Origin: Staphylococcus ureilyticus
Lineage (GTDB): Bacteria > Bacillota > Bacilli > Staphylococcales > Staphylococcaceae
NCBI RefSeq assembly: GCF_002902235.1
Contig: NZ_PPRL01000084.1
Location: forward strand, 46,784 to 110,783
DNA: 64,000 nucleotides
Reading direction: 5' to 3'
The translations under genes and the position numbers were made by a program. This document shows, piece after piece, positions 1 to 8,646 of this stretch. Under the pieces are notes generated by a model that was not told the origin of the DNA, searched no databases, and saw nothing but the letters and a program-made list of their open reading frames with translations. The first letter of the stretch is position 1, and every line of letters begins with the position of its first letter.

Positions 1-288
1 TGATTCAAGTAAAAATACTTTTTTATGCCAGTATCCATAAATCGTATGAGCAATAATAATTATTTGAGAACGTTGTATAAAATGATTACAAAAGATTGCA
101 ATGTTACAAATCAGAATAATTTTTGTAAAGTTTTGTTATGTAAGTGTAATATGTTTGATAAATATATGTGGTATATTAACTATGGTCAAAAAACAAAACA
201 TAAAATTTAAAGAATTTTAGCAAATACGACAAAAAAATTATCGAAAATATATTTTATTAGAAATTAAATTTGGAGGATTTATTTTATT
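1..288. other. Upstream region of the IsaA-like gene
   Basis: AT-rich leader with no convincing gene. It contains the WalR-type box listed separately and a GGAGG ribosome binding site about 11 bases before the ATG at 289. A TTGATA at 155-160 could be a -35 element, but no well-spaced -10 is clear. Confidence 0.5.
134..150 (+). promoter_or_regulatory. WalR (YycF) box
   Basis: The site reads TGTTAT, five bases (GTAAG), TGTAAT, a full match to the published WalR consensus TGTWAH-N5-TGTWAH. In S. aureus WalKR directly activates autolysin genes such as isaA, ssaA and sceD, and the gene downstream encodes an IsaA-type protein. Seen: the exact motif. Inferred: activation by WalR. Confidence 0.7.
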
Positions 289-1029
289 ATGAAAAAATCA
301 ATTTTAGCTTCATCATTAGCAGTAGCATTAGGCGTAACAGGATATGCAGCAGCATCTGACAACAATCAAGCTCATGCTTCAGAACAAAACATCGACAAAG
401 CACATTTAGCAGAATTAGCATTAAATGATTCAGCTGAATTAAATCAAAAACCATTACACGCTGGTGCGTATAACTATAATTTTGTAATAGATGGTAACGA
501 GTTTACTTTTACATCAGACGGTAATACATGGTCATGGGAATACCATGCAGTTGGTGCACAAGCTTCAACACCTAACACTACACAAGATGTAAGTTCAGAA
601 GTTAGTGTTAATACAAATGAAAAATCTGCAAGTGAAGTACGTTCACAACAATCATACACTGCTCCAGCAGCAGTAGAAGCACCAAAAGCTTCAGCAACTA
701 CAAATGTTAGAACAGCACAAACAAGTGCAGCTACGCAAACATATAAAACAGCTCAAACATCAGCAGCTTCAACTGGTGGATCAGTTAAAGCACAATTCTT
801 AGCGGCTGGTGGATCAGAAGCTATGTGGAATTCAATTGTAATGCCTGAATCAAGTGGTAATCCAAATGCGGTTAACCCAGCAGGATATAGAGGTTTAGGT
901 CAAACTAAAGAATCATGGGGTACTGGTTCAGTAGCAGATCAAACTAAAGGTATGTTAAACTATGCTAAACAACGTTACGGTTCTGAAGCAGCAGCATTAG
1001 AATTCCGTAAAAACCACGGTTGGTGGTAA
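289..1029 (+). CDS. IsaA/SceD-type secreted wall transglycosylase
   Basis: Secreted 246-residue protein likely to cleave peptidoglycan glycan strands. The N-terminus ([20 protein letters not shown]) is a typical staphylococcal signal peptide with likely cleavage after the AHA near residue 30. Residues 60-90 ([18 protein letters not shown]) match the conserved N-terminal part of IsaA and SceD. A Ser/Thr/Ala-rich linker covers about 95-165. The C-terminal domain holds [13 protein letters not shown], the lysozyme-like motif whose Glu is the expected catalytic acid, then [10 protein letters not shown]. It differs from S. aureus IsaA in ending with a longer helix-like tail ([11 protein letters not shown] to GWW), so orthology to isaA is uncertain. 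The gene stands alone between a WalR box and a strong terminator. Confidence 0.82.
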   Translation: MKKSILASSLAVALGVTGYAAASDNNQAHASEQNIDKAHLAELALNDSAELNQKPLHAGAYNYNFVIDGNEFTFTSDGNTWSWEYHAVGAQASTPNTTQDVSSEVSVNTNEKSASEVRSQQSYTAPAAVEAPKASATTNVRTAQTSAATQTYKTAQTSAASTGGSVKAQFLAAGGSEAMWNSIVMPESSGNPNAVNPAGYRGLGQTKESWGTGSVADQTKGMLNYAKQRYGSEAAALEFRKNHGWW

Positions 1030-1071
1030 AATCTATAACGCTGAACGAGATGTGTTTGGTGATATAGATAA

Positions 1072-1100
1072 AGAGTGACTCAAGCGAGTCACTCTTTTTT
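1072..1100 (+). terminator. Terminator of the IsaA-like gene
   Basis: Perfect stem AGAGTGACTC / GAGTCACTCT with a short AAGC loop, followed by seven T residues. Confidence 0.9.
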
Positions 1101-1156
1101 TATATTGACATGTTAGAATATTCTGATAAAATTAATATTAATTTAATTATAAAGTA

Positions 1157-1310
1157 ACTTATCCAGAGAAGTGGAGGGACTTGACCCGTTGAAACTTCAG
1201 CAACAGACTTATCTATTATCGTAAGTACTGTGCTACATTCAACAAGTAAAATACTTGATAGATAAGTGTCATGTGAGAGCTATATGTCACTTAAGGGCAT
1301 ATAGTTTTTT
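1157..1310 (+). promoter_or_regulatory. SAM-I (S-box) riboswitch with terminator
   Basis: The aptamer begins ACTTATC (1157-1163), which pairs with GATAAGT (1261-1267) to close helix P1. Between them lie the S-box signatures GGAGGGACTTGACCCGTTGAA and CAGCAAC. Downstream, CTATATG (1280-1286) and CATATAG (1298-1304) form a stem followed by TTTTTT, the intrinsic terminator expected of an OFF switch. S-adenosylmethionine binding should therefore repress the two genes that follow. The motif match is seen; the direction of control follows from the known class. Confidence 0.88.
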
Positions 1311-1329
1311 ATTTTAAGGAGGACTTTTA

Positions 1330-2493
1330 ATGGTAATATCAGATCGATTATCACAAATTCCGGATAGTTACTTTGGCAAAACGATGGGGCGTAAAATAGA
1401 GCCTGGTCCTTTGCCATTGATTAATATGGCAGTAGGTATACCTGATGGTGCAACGCCTAAAGGTATTCTTGATTGTTACGCAGAAGCCATCTATAAACCA
1501 GAAAATCAAAAATATGTCGCTTTTCATGGGAAAGAAACATTTAAGCAAGCAATCGTGGATTTTTATAAAAGACAATATGAGGTTGAATTAGATAAGGATG
1601 AAGAAGTTTGTATCTTATATGGTACGAAAAACGGCTTAGTCGCTTTGCCTACATGCATCGTTAATCCAGGGGAAAATGTGCTGCTTCCTGATCCAGGTTA
1701 TACAGATTATTTAGCAGGTGTATTATTGGCAGATGCTAAGCCACAACCACTTATGTTAAAGCCACCTTATTATTTGCCACAATGGCATACGATAGATAAA
1801 GATGTCTTATTGAATACGCGCTTAGTTTATCTAACTTATCCAAATAATCCTACAGGTTCAGTTGCTACAAAAGATGTGTTTGATAAAGCAATTAAACAAT
1901 TTCAAGGCACAAAAACTAAAATTGTTCATGATTTTGCCTACAGTGCATTTGGTTTTGATTATAAAAATCCAAGTATTTTACAATCAAAGGGTGCTAAAAA
2001 CTTAGCAATAGAAGTTTTCTCTTTATCAAAAGGATATAATATGTCAGGTTTTAGAGTTGGTTTTGCTGTAGGAAACAAAGATATGATACAAGCATTGAAA
2101 AAATATCAAACACATACGCACGCTGGTATGTTTGGTGCACTACAAGATGCGGCTACCTTTGCTTTAAATCACTATGATGATTTCCTCTTGAGTCAAAATG
2201 AAATATTTAAAGTTCGCAGAGATAAGTTCACTGCTAAATTGAATGCAGTGGGAATCCCTTTTGAACCGATGAATGGTGGCATATTTTTATGGTTGAAAAC
2301 CCCTAAACATTATGATGGTGAAACATTTGAAACGTATTTATTAAAAGAAAAATCCATTTTGGTTGCACCAGGTGTTCCATTTGGTGAACATGGGCGGAAC
2401 TATGTACGTATTTCATTAGCAGTGGATGATGATAGCTTAATGGAAGCGGCGGAACGCATTCAATCATTAAAACATTTATATGAAGCAGATTAG
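1330..2493 (+). CDS. PLP-dependent aminotransferase, class I/II
   Basis: A 387-residue fold-type I aminotransferase. YPNNPTGSVA is the conserved Asn/Pro motif near residue 176, SLSKGYNMSGFRVGF carries the PLP lysine, and YVRISLA holds the substrate-carboxylate Arg near the C-terminus. Length is normal. RBS AAGGAGGA precedes the ATG. It is the first gene after a SAM riboswitch and is followed 14 bases later by a D-2-hydroxyacid dehydrogenase, so the two are probably cotranscribed. The riboswitch suggests a methionine-related substrate, for example 4-methylthio-2-oxobutanoate, rather than aspartate as such genes are often labelled. The substrate is inference. Confidence 0.85.
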   Translation: MVISDRLSQIPDSYFGKTMGRKIEPGPLPLINMAVGIPDGATPKGILDCYAEAIYKPENQKYVAFHGKETFKQAIVDFYKRQYEVELDKDEEVCILYGTKNGLVALPTCIVNPGENVLLPDPGYTDYLAGVLLADAKPQPLMLKPPYYLPQWHTIDKDVLLNTRLVYLTYPNNPTGSVATKDVFDKAIKQFQGTKTKIVHDFAYSAFGFDYKNPSILQSKGAKNLAIEVFSLSKGYNMSGFRVGFAVGNKDMIQALKKYQTHTHAGMFGALQDAATFALNHYDDFLLSQNEIFKVRRDKFTAKLNAVGIPFEPMNGGIFLWLKTPKHYDGETFETYLLKEKSILVAPGVPFGEHGRNYVRISLAVDDDSLMEAAERIQSLKHLYEAD

Positions 2494-2507
2494 GAGTGAA
2501 ACGATTA

Positions 2508-3506
2508 ATGAAAAGCATTAAACTTTTTGGTGTCAGAGAAGAAGATATCCCTTTTATTAATGAATGGTCAGAAAAAAATCAGGTTTTAGTAGATTTAGAT
2601 AGTGACATTTTATCTTTGGAAACGGTAGATCGTGTCAAAGGTTTTGATGGGGTGTCATTGTCACAACAAATTGAATTAGATGAAACAGTATATAAAAAAT
2701 TACATGATTATGGCATTAAGCAAATTGCTCAGAGAAGTGCTGGATTTGATAGTTACAATCTTGAGTTAGCTAAGCAATATGAACTAGTTATAACCAACGT
2801 ACCTTCATATTCTCCAAATTCAATCGCTGAATATACCGTATCCCAAGCATTAAATTTAATTAGAAATTTTAATGATATACAAAATAAAACTGCAACATAT
2901 GATTTTAGATGGCAACCAAGTATTTTGTCACGTTCTATAAAAGATTTAAAAGTTGCAGTTATTGGTACAGGTCGTATTGGTTCCATTGTTGGTAAGATTT
3001 TTGCAGAAGGTTTTGGTTCAGAAGTAGTAGCATATGATATTGAACCTCAAATTTCATGCGAAGCGTATTTGACATATCAGGAAAGCATGAGTGAAGCAAT
3101 TAAAGACGCGGATATTGTCACTGTACATATCCCAGCGACAAAGGAAAATACATATTTGTTTAATGAGGCAGTATTTGCAGAAATGAAAACTGGTGCCGTG
3201 TTTATTAATTGTGCGCGCGGTACGATTGTTGATACAAAAGCGCTTATAGATGCATTGAATAGTGGGAAATTAAAAGGAGCAGCATTAGACACTTATGAAG
3301 GTGAGAAAGGCTTATTCCCAAGTGATCAACGCAATACACAATTGGATGATGCAGTATTAGTTGAATTGATAGAGCGACAAGATGTCATTCTATCTCCACA
3401 TATTGCTTTTTATACAGATGCAGCTGTGAAAAATCTTATTGTGGATGCGCTAGATGCAACATTAGAGGTAATATATACAGGGGATAGTAAACTTCGCGTT
3501 AATTAA
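2508..3506 (+). CDS. ddh: D-2-hydroxyacid dehydrogenase (Ddh-like)
   Basis: NAD-dependent dehydrogenase of the D-lactate/D-2-hydroxyacid family, 332 residues, closely resembling staphylococcal Ddh. Seen: the Rossmann motif GTGRIG (about 151-156), NCARG-T, and a C-terminal SPHIAFYTDAAVKNL carrying the catalytic His. The start at ATG 2508 is chosen because AGGAG at 2492-2496 lies upstream; the earlier in-frame GTG at 2496 overlaps that site. It sits 14 bases behind the aminotransferase under SAM riboswitch control, so its physiological substrate may be a 2-keto acid derived from methionine rather than pyruvate. A strong terminator follows. Confidence 0.88.
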   Translation: MKSIKLFGVREEDIPFINEWSEKNQVLVDLDSDILSLETVDRVKGFDGVSLSQQIELDETVYKKLHDYGIKQIAQRSAGFDSYNLELAKQYELVITNVPSYSPNSIAEYTVSQALNLIRNFNDIQNKTATYDFRWQPSILSRSIKDLKVAVIGTGRIGSIVGKIFAEGFGSEVVAYDIEPQISCEAYLTYQESMSEAIKDADIVTVHIPATKENTYLFNEAVFAEMKTGAVFINCARGTIVDTKALIDALNSGKLKGAALDTYEGEKGLFPSDQRNTQLDDAVLVELIERQDVILSPHIAFYTDAAVKNLIVDALDATLEVIYTGDSKLRVN

Positions 3507-3520
3507 ATAGGTAATATAAA

Positions 3521-3560
3521 AATAGGGCTAAGACGTTTGATTTCGTCTCAGCCCTTATTT
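3521..3560 (+). terminator. Terminator after ddh
   Basis: Stem AGGGCTAAGACG / CGTCTCAGCCCT, one mismatch, followed by TATTTTAT. It may also serve the convergent copZ transcript from the other side. Confidence 0.85.
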
Positions 3561-3574
3561 TATAAATGTACAGG

Positions 3575-3781
3575 TTATTTAGCATCATAGCCTTGATCTT
3601 CGATAGCATCTTTCATGCTTGTCATTGTAACTTTATTGTCGTCAAAATTGACTTCAACATTACCAGCCTCAAGGTTTACATCAGCTGTTGATACGCCATT
3701 TAGATTCGTCAGCGCAGATTCTACTGCATGCTTACAATGATCGCAGCTCATGCCATCAACTTTAATTGTTTCTGTTGCCAT
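3575..3781 (-). CDS. copZ: Copper chaperone CopZ
   Basis: A 68-residue single HMA domain. The metal-binding motif GMSCDHC lies at about residues 10-16 and the C-terminal KDAIEDQGYD is shared with S. aureus CopZ. It hands Cu(I) to the P-type ATPase encoded just upstream. The start MATETIKV is favoured because the earlier in-frame GTG at 3790 is part of the GGAGGTGATT ribosome binding site. It lies 56 bases behind copA and is probably cotranscribed from the CsoR-controlled copA promoter. Confidence 0.95.
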   Translation of the reverse strand: MATETIKVDGMSCDHCKHAVESALTNLNGVSTADVNLEAGNVEVNFDDNKVTMTSMKDAIEDQGYDAK

Positions 3782-3837
3782 AAGAATCACCTCCTTAAAT
3801 TAAGGATATTTATTATTAGTATTATTAAAAAATTGAG

Positions 3838-6018
3838 TTATAATTTCATTCGTTTTAATCTAAGCGAATTGGTTACTACACTTACGGAGCTTAATGCCAT
3901 AGCTGCGCCAGCTACCCATGGTGCAAGTAAACCTAAAGCGGCAATAGGGATACCGGCAACGTTATAGCCGAACGCCCAAAATAAGTTTTGTCTGATATTA
4001 CTTATCGTTGAATTACTAGCTTTGATTGCTTTAGGAATTAATAATAATTCTCCGCCTAAAATAGTGATATCCGCTGCTTCTATTGCTACTTCTGTACCTG
4101 TACCAATAGCAATACCAATATCGGCTTGAACTAATGCTGGTGCGTCATTAACACCATCTCCAACCATAGCAACAATTTTATTATTATTTTGTAGTTCAGT
4201 GATTTTTGAAGCTTTTTCTTCTGGTAATACTTCTGCAATGACAGCGTCTATACCTACTTGTTTAGCAATCGCTTGTGCTGTTCGTGCATTATCTCCTGTA
4301 AGCATTGTTACGGAAATACCTAATTCGTGCAATTGTTGTATTGCTTCTTCGGCAGAGTCTTTGACTGTATCAGCGACGGCAATCACACCTTGCAATGTTT
4401 GATTAATAGCAATGAGCATAGCCGTTTTACCTTCGTATTCATATTTAACTAAATTATCTTCATACATTGAAACATCTATATGCGCATCTTTCATGAATTT
4501 ACGTGTGCCAACAAATACGTCTTGGTTATGAATCATTGCTTGAATACCGTGTCCAGGTACGGCTTCAAAAGCAGATGTTTCTAATAAGTCGATGTTTTTT
4601 TCATTTGCATAATTGACGATTGCTTCAGCTAATGGGTGTTCAGAATCTTTTTCTGCGCTAGCTAATAGTTGTAGGGTTTCATTATTACCCTCAAAATCAG
4701 TCACAATTGGTTTACCGTTTGTGATTGTTCCTGTTTTATCTAGAACAACTGTATCGACTTGGTGCGTACGTTCTATGTGCTCGCCGCCTTTAAATAAAAT
4801 ACCATTTTCAGCAGCCTTACCAGTACCCACCATAATTGAAGTGGGTGTTGCGAGGCCCAATGCACATGGGCAAGCGATCACTAATACAGCGATTGCTGCT
4901 ACAAGCGCAGGTTCAAATTGGCCCGTTTGAACAAAAGCAATCCAAATGATAAATGTGAGTATAGCAATGCCTACGACAATAGGGACAAAGTAACCAGAAA
5001 TCGTATCAGCTAAACGTTGTATAGGCGCTTTTGAACCTTGAGCGTCTTCAACTACTTTAATAATAGAAGATAAAGCAGTGTCTTTTCCTACTTTTGTTGC
5101 TTCTATTGTAATCGTACCGTTTTTATTCATTGTTGATCCTATCACATTATCGTTTAATGTTTTTTCAACAGGGATAGATTCACCGGTTAACATAGATTCA
5201 TCTATCGCAGTCATACCTTTAATTATTTGACCATCAACTGGTATTTTTTCTCCTGGTTTTACTTGTATATAATCTCCCACAACAACTTCACTGAGTGGCA
5301 CCATCTGTGTTTTACCATTTCTGATTATACGTGCTTCTTTGGCTTGTAAGCTTAACAATTCACTTAAAGCATTGGTAGTTTGTGTTTTGGCACGGCTTTC
5401 TAAATATTTACCAAATAAGATAAGTGTTATTAATACGGCACTCGTTTCAAAATACAAATGAGGTGTATCATTTGTATTGCTCAACCATTTTATCATTTCA
5501 TAAATACTGTAAAAAAATGCTGCGCTCGTACCTAAAGCGACTAACACGTCCATATTGGCTGAGCCATTTCGTAGATTTTTATAAGCACCTACATAAAATT
5601 GCCAACCAATTATAAATTGAACAGGTGTAGCTAATATGAATTGAAACCAGGGATTCATTAAGAAACTCGGTAATGGTAGTCCGAATAAATGGACAAACAT
5701 CGTCAATAATAAAGGTAAAGAAAGGATGGCTGAAATGATTAATTTGTTTCGTTTCCCTTTTAATTCCTGAGCTTTGCGTGAATTCTTTTCTGAAGGAGCT
5801 GCTTTGGTTTTTGCATCATAGCCGATGTTTTGTATTTTCTTTATCAATTCATCTATAGATGTCACTTCTGGATTATAATTTATCGTTGCATTTTCGGTTG
5901 TGACATTGACATTTGCTGTGACATCTTCCATTTTATTTAAATTTTTTTCGATACGGTTTGCACACGCGGCACAAGTCATGCCCGTAATGCCTAGTGTCGT
6001 TTTTTTGTTGTTACTCAT
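3838..6018 (-). CDS. copA: Copper-exporting P1B-type ATPase CopA
   Basis: A 726-residue Cu(I)-exporting ATPase in the cell membrane. In order: one HMA domain with GMTCAAC (13-19), membrane segments from about residue 85, TGES (about 279), the channel motif CPC (about 383), the phosphorylation site DKTGT (about 427), SEHPLA and GDGVNDAP (about 622). S. aureus CopA is about 800 residues with two N-terminal HMA domains; here only one is present. Start ATG 6018 is preceded by AAGGAGG. Upstream in-frame codons to 6135 cover the promoter and operator, so the longer reading is rejected. Induction by copper through CsoR is supported by the operator at 6092-6108. Confidence 0.95.
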   Translation of the reverse strand: MSNNKKTTLGITGMTCAACANRIEKNLNKMEDVTANVNVTTENATINYNPEVTSIDELIKKIQNIGYDAKTKAAPSEKNSRKAQELKGKRNKLIISAILSLPLLLTMFVHLFGLPLPSFLMNPWFQFILATPVQFIIGWQFYVGAYKNLRNGSANMDVLVALGTSAAFFYSIYEMIKWLSNTNDTPHLYFETSAVLITLILFGKYLESRAKTQTTNALSELLSLQAKEARIIRNGKTQMVPLSEVVVGDYIQVKPGEKIPVDGQIIKGMTAIDESMLTGESIPVEKTLNDNVIGSTMNKNGTITIEATKVGKDTALSSIIKVVEDAQGSKAPIQRLADTISGYFVPIVVGIAILTFIIWIAFVQTGQFEPALVAAIAVLVIACPCALGLATPTSIMVGTGKAAENGILFKGGEHIERTHQVDTVVLDKTGTITNGKPIVTDFEGNNETLQLLASAEKDSEHPLAEAIVNYANEKNIDLLETSAFEAVPGHGIQAMIHNQDVFVGTRKFMKDAHIDVSMYEDNLVKYEYEGKTAMLIAINQTLQGVIAVADTVKDSAEEAIQQLHELGISVTMLTGDNARTAQAIAKQVGIDAVIAEVLPEEKASKITELQNNNKIVAMVGDGVNDAPALVQADIGIAIGTGTEVAIEAADITILGGELLLIPKAIKASNSTISNIRQNLFWAFGYNVAGIPIAALGLLAPWVAGAAMALSSVSVVTNSLRLKRMKL

Positions 6019-6088
6019 CTCAGTGACTGCCTCCTTTTGTTTTATAGATTTATAACGAAACGCTATTTGTATGTCATCTGTTAAATTT

Positions 6089-6117
6089 AATATACCCCCT
6101 ATAGGTATAAAAGTCAA
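6089..6117 (-). promoter_or_regulatory. copA promoter with CsoR-type operator
   Basis: On the minus strand TTGACT (6117-6112), a 17-base spacer and TATATT (6094-6089) make a near-consensus sigma-A promoter. The spacer holds ATACCTATAGGGGGTAT (6092-6108), the pseudo-palindrome described for CsoR at staphylococcal copper promoters. Repressor binding would block RNA polymerase; Cu(I) releases it. No csoR gene is in the window. Confidence 0.85.
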
Positions 6118-6130
6118 TGTGTTTGTTTGA

Positions 6131-6180
6131 AACAAAATAAGCTAACATCAGTATGTATGTAACAAGTGATGTTAGCTTAT
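6131..6180 (-). terminator. Terminator of the SulP gene
   Basis: ATAAGCTAACATCA / TGATGTTAGCTTAT inverted repeat just beyond the SulP stop. Read on the minus strand it is followed by TTTTGTTT. It also separates this gene from the copA promoter. Confidence 0.8.
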
Positions 6181-6194
6181 GATTTAAATCAAAG

Positions 6195-7649
6195 TTATAT
6201 TAGATGTTGCTGCTGATTGACTTTGCTGAGTTCAGAAACAATTTTACGGCTGTCTTTATTAAGATGTTTTACATAAATCATATTATTTTTCTTTTTATAA
6301 TTTTCTATTAAGGTATCTATTGCATTGACAGCTGAATCATCCCATAGATGTGCTTGGCTAAAATCGAGATAAATTGTTTGATCTCTTATTTCTAAATCTA
6401 ATTGGTTCATTAAAGAATCGATAGATACGAAGAAAATTTGTCCTTTAACTTTATAATAGACGTGATGATTTTGTTCCTCATATTGGACAGAAACATTGGA
6501 TATCTTTGTAGCAAAACATAATGCACTGATGATAACACCAACAATGACGCCAAGCGCTAGATTACTTGTGAACAAAACGATAACGACCGTTAATATCATC
6601 ACAAATGCATCAGAACGTGGGGCTTTTTGAATAAATTTAAATGATCCCCAGTTAAATGTACCTACCGAAACCATCACCATGATGCCTGCTAAAATTGGCA
6701 TTGGAATTTCAACAACCCAGTCACCAAAGACCATAATCAAGATAATTAAAAATACACCCGCTGTAAATGTGGAAAGTCGTGTGGTTGCACCTGAGCGCAC
6801 ATTAATAACCGACTGTCCAATCATAGCACAACCTCCCATTGCACCGAAAAAGCCTGTGATAAAGTTTGCGATACCTTGTCCACGAGCTTCTTGATTCTTG
6901 TTGCTATAACTATCGGTTGCCTGATCGACGATGCGTGAGGTTAATAAGCTTTCTACAAGACCTACGATTGCCATTGATATGGCATAGGGAAATATAATTT
7001 TAAAAGTCTCCATATTAAATGGTACATTTGGGATTATTAATTGCGGTAAGCTTTTTTTAATTTCGCCTAAATCTCCAACCGTTTTAACGTCTGCCCCGGT
7101 AACTAAATATGCGATTGTTAATACGACGATAGCAATTAATGGTGCAGGTATACGATTGAACACACGAGGTAATAAATAAATGATTAATAGTGTGATAATG
7201 ACAAATAAGTATGTAGGCATGGAGATACCAAAGATATGTTTAAGTTGTGTCATAAATATCATTATAGCTAATGCGTTCACAAACCCAATCATTACAGAAT
7301 TTGGAATAAATTTCATAAGTCTACCTATTTTCAACAACCCAAAGATGATTTGAATGATTCCCATTAAAATGGTGGCAGCAAGTAAATATTGAATACCATG
7401 ATCTCGAACTAATGGCACAATAACTAAAGCAACAGCACCAGTAGCAGCTGATATCATTGCGGGTCTACCCCCAACTAATGAAATGACAACAGCGATGATA
7501 AACGAGGCATATAATCCAACCATTGGATCTACACCTGCAATGATAGAGAATGAGATTGCTTCAGGAATTAACGCAAGTGCTACAACAATACCTGCTAATA
7601 TATTTGTACCTGGTGCAGTGAGCCATTCTTTCTTTAATTTATTTAGCAT
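6195..7649 (-). CDS. SulP family anion transporter with STAS domain
   Basis: A 484-residue inner membrane carrier of the SulP family, often annotated as sulfate permease, although bacterial members also move bicarbonate or dicarboxylates. The first 380 residues are hydrophobic with about 10-12 membrane segments and the early GLYASF signature of the family. The C-terminal 90 residues form a STAS domain with [15 protein letters not shown]. Start at MLNKLKKEW, preceded by AAAGGAG; the longer reading beginning MLCAILL is unlikely. It stands alone and points away from the divergent vraDE pair. The substrate cannot be told from sequence. Confidence 0.88.
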   Translation of the reverse strand: MLNKLKKEWLTAPGTNILAGIVVALALIPEAISFSIIAGVDPMVGLYASFIIAVVISLVGGRPAMISAATGAVALVIVPLVRDHGIQYLLAATILMGIIQIIFGLLKIGRLMKFIPNSVMIGFVNALAIMIFMTQLKHIFGISMPTYLFVIITLLIIYLLPRVFNRIPAPLIAIVVLTIAYLVTGADVKTVGDLGEIKKSLPQLIIPNVPFNMETFKIIFPYAISMAIVGLVESLLTSRIVDQATDSYSNKNQEARGQGIANFITGFFGAMGGCAMIGQSVINVRSGATTRLSTFTAGVFLIILIMVFGDWVVEIPMPILAGIMVMVSVGTFNWGSFKFIQKAPRSDAFVMILTVVIVLFTSNLALGVIVGVIISALCFATKISNVSVQYEEQNHHVYYKVKGQIFFVSIDSLMNQLDLEIRDQTIYLDFSQAHLWDDSAVNAIDTLIENYKKKNNMIYVKHLNKDSRKIVSELSKVNQQQHLI

Positions 7650-7768
7650 AAACTGTGCTCCTTTATTAAAAGTCAATTTTAATAGTATAGCACATAGCAT
7701 AAAAAAAGTTTATAGTACTTTATGACAAAAAAATTTAAAAAAATATAATTTATTACGAAATAAACATG

Positions 7769-7782
7769 TGACAGTTTTGTAA
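7769..7782 (+). promoter_or_regulatory. BceR/BraR-type operator before vraD
   Basis: TGACA-GTTT-TGTAA matches the TNACA-N4-TGTAA inverted repeat recognised by BceR-like response regulators. It lies 103 bases before the vraD start. A TATGAT at 7837-7842 is a likely -10, so the box would sit about 70 bases upstream of the transcription start, a position suited to activation. The controlling two-component system is not in the window. Confidence 0.6.
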
Positions 7783-7884
7783 TTTGAAAATATGTATTTG
7801 TTAGTAAAATCAAACGAGAAAATAAAGTGAATTCGCTATGATACAAATATAAATAAAAGTAAAGTGATTGAAGGAGTGTAACAC

Positions 7885-8646
7885 ATGTCTATTCTTAAAG
7901 TAGAAGGATTAACTAAAAATTATGGTAATAAACATAGAAAACAAGAAGTACTCAAAGGCATAGATTTTGCAATAGAAAAAGGTGAATTTGTGACGATTAT
8001 GGGGCCATCAGGCTCTGGAAAAACGACATTGCTTAATGTGATTAGTTCCATAGATTATATAACGAGTGGTACTGTTGAAATTAATGGTCATCAAATTAAT
8101 AAAATGAGTAATAAAGCATTAGCAGACTTTCGTAAAAAAGAAATAGGTTTTATTTTCCAAAATTATAGTGTGCTTAATACATTAACTGTTAAAGAAAATA
8201 TAATGTTACCACTATCTATTCAAAAATTATCTAAACAAGAAAAAGAGCAAAATTATAACGAAGTCACGCAAGCATTAGGTATTAGTCAACTGGGCCATAA
8301 ATATCCAAATGAGATATCTGGAGGACAACAACAACGTACTGCTGCGGCAAGGGCTTCAGTACACAAACCTGCTATTATTTTTGCAGATGAACCAACGGGT
8401 GCCTTAGATTCAAAAAGTGCACAAGACTTACTAAACCGTTTGGAAGAGTTAAATCAAAAGACGAATGCTACCATCGTAATGGTCACTCACGACCCCGTTG
8501 CAGCTAGTTATTCAAATCGTGTCATTATGCTAAAAGATGGTGATATACATTCAGAAATATATCAAGGTGAGGATAGTAATCAAGCATTTTATAAAAACAT
8601 CATTCACATGCAAACTGCCTTAGGTGGTGTGGCAAATGAATTTTAA
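7885..8646 (+). CDS. vraD: Peptide antibiotic ABC transporter ATPase (VraD/BceA type)
   Basis: ATP-binding subunit of a bacitracin/antimicrobial-peptide resistance transporter, 253 residues. Walker A GPSGSGKT is at 40-47, the ABC signature SGGQQQR near 146, and Walker [12 protein letters not shown] near 166. The C-terminus (GGVANEF) matches the tail typical of VraD. RBS GAAGGAGTG precedes the ATG. The stop overlaps the permease start by 11 bases, indicating translational coupling. The family normally works with a BceRS-type sensor, but none is adjacent here, as is also the case for vraDE in S. aureus. Confidence 0.92.
   Translation: MSILKVEGLTKNYGNKHRKQEVLKGIDFAIEKGEFVTIMGPSGSGKTTLLNVISSIDYITSGTVEINGHQINKMSNKALADFRKKEIGFIFQNYSVLNTLTVKENIMLPLSIQKLSKQEKEQNYNEVTQALGISQLGHKYPNEISGGQQQRTAAARASVHKPAIIFADEPTGALDSKSAQDLLNRLEELNQKTNATIVMVTHDPVAASYSNRVIMLKDGDIHSEIYQGEDSNQAFYKNIIHMQTALGGVANEF

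Noticed and set aside
25-210. A 61-codon open frame upstream of the IsaA-like gene
   Set aside because: No ribosome binding site, low-complexity composition and it overlaps the WalR box and promoter region.
2508-3506. Calling this gene simply D-lactate dehydrogenase
   Set aside because: The protein family fits, but the SAM riboswitch and aminotransferase partner make lactate an uncertain main substrate, so the broader name was used.
4613-4930. A 105-codon plus-strand frame inside copA
   Set aside because: Antisense of the conserved ATPase domain with DKTGT and CPC; no independent signals.
3838-6135. Longer CopA with 39 extra N-terminal residues
   Set aside because: The extension covers the promoter and CsoR operator; a good ribosome binding site precedes the ATG at 6018.
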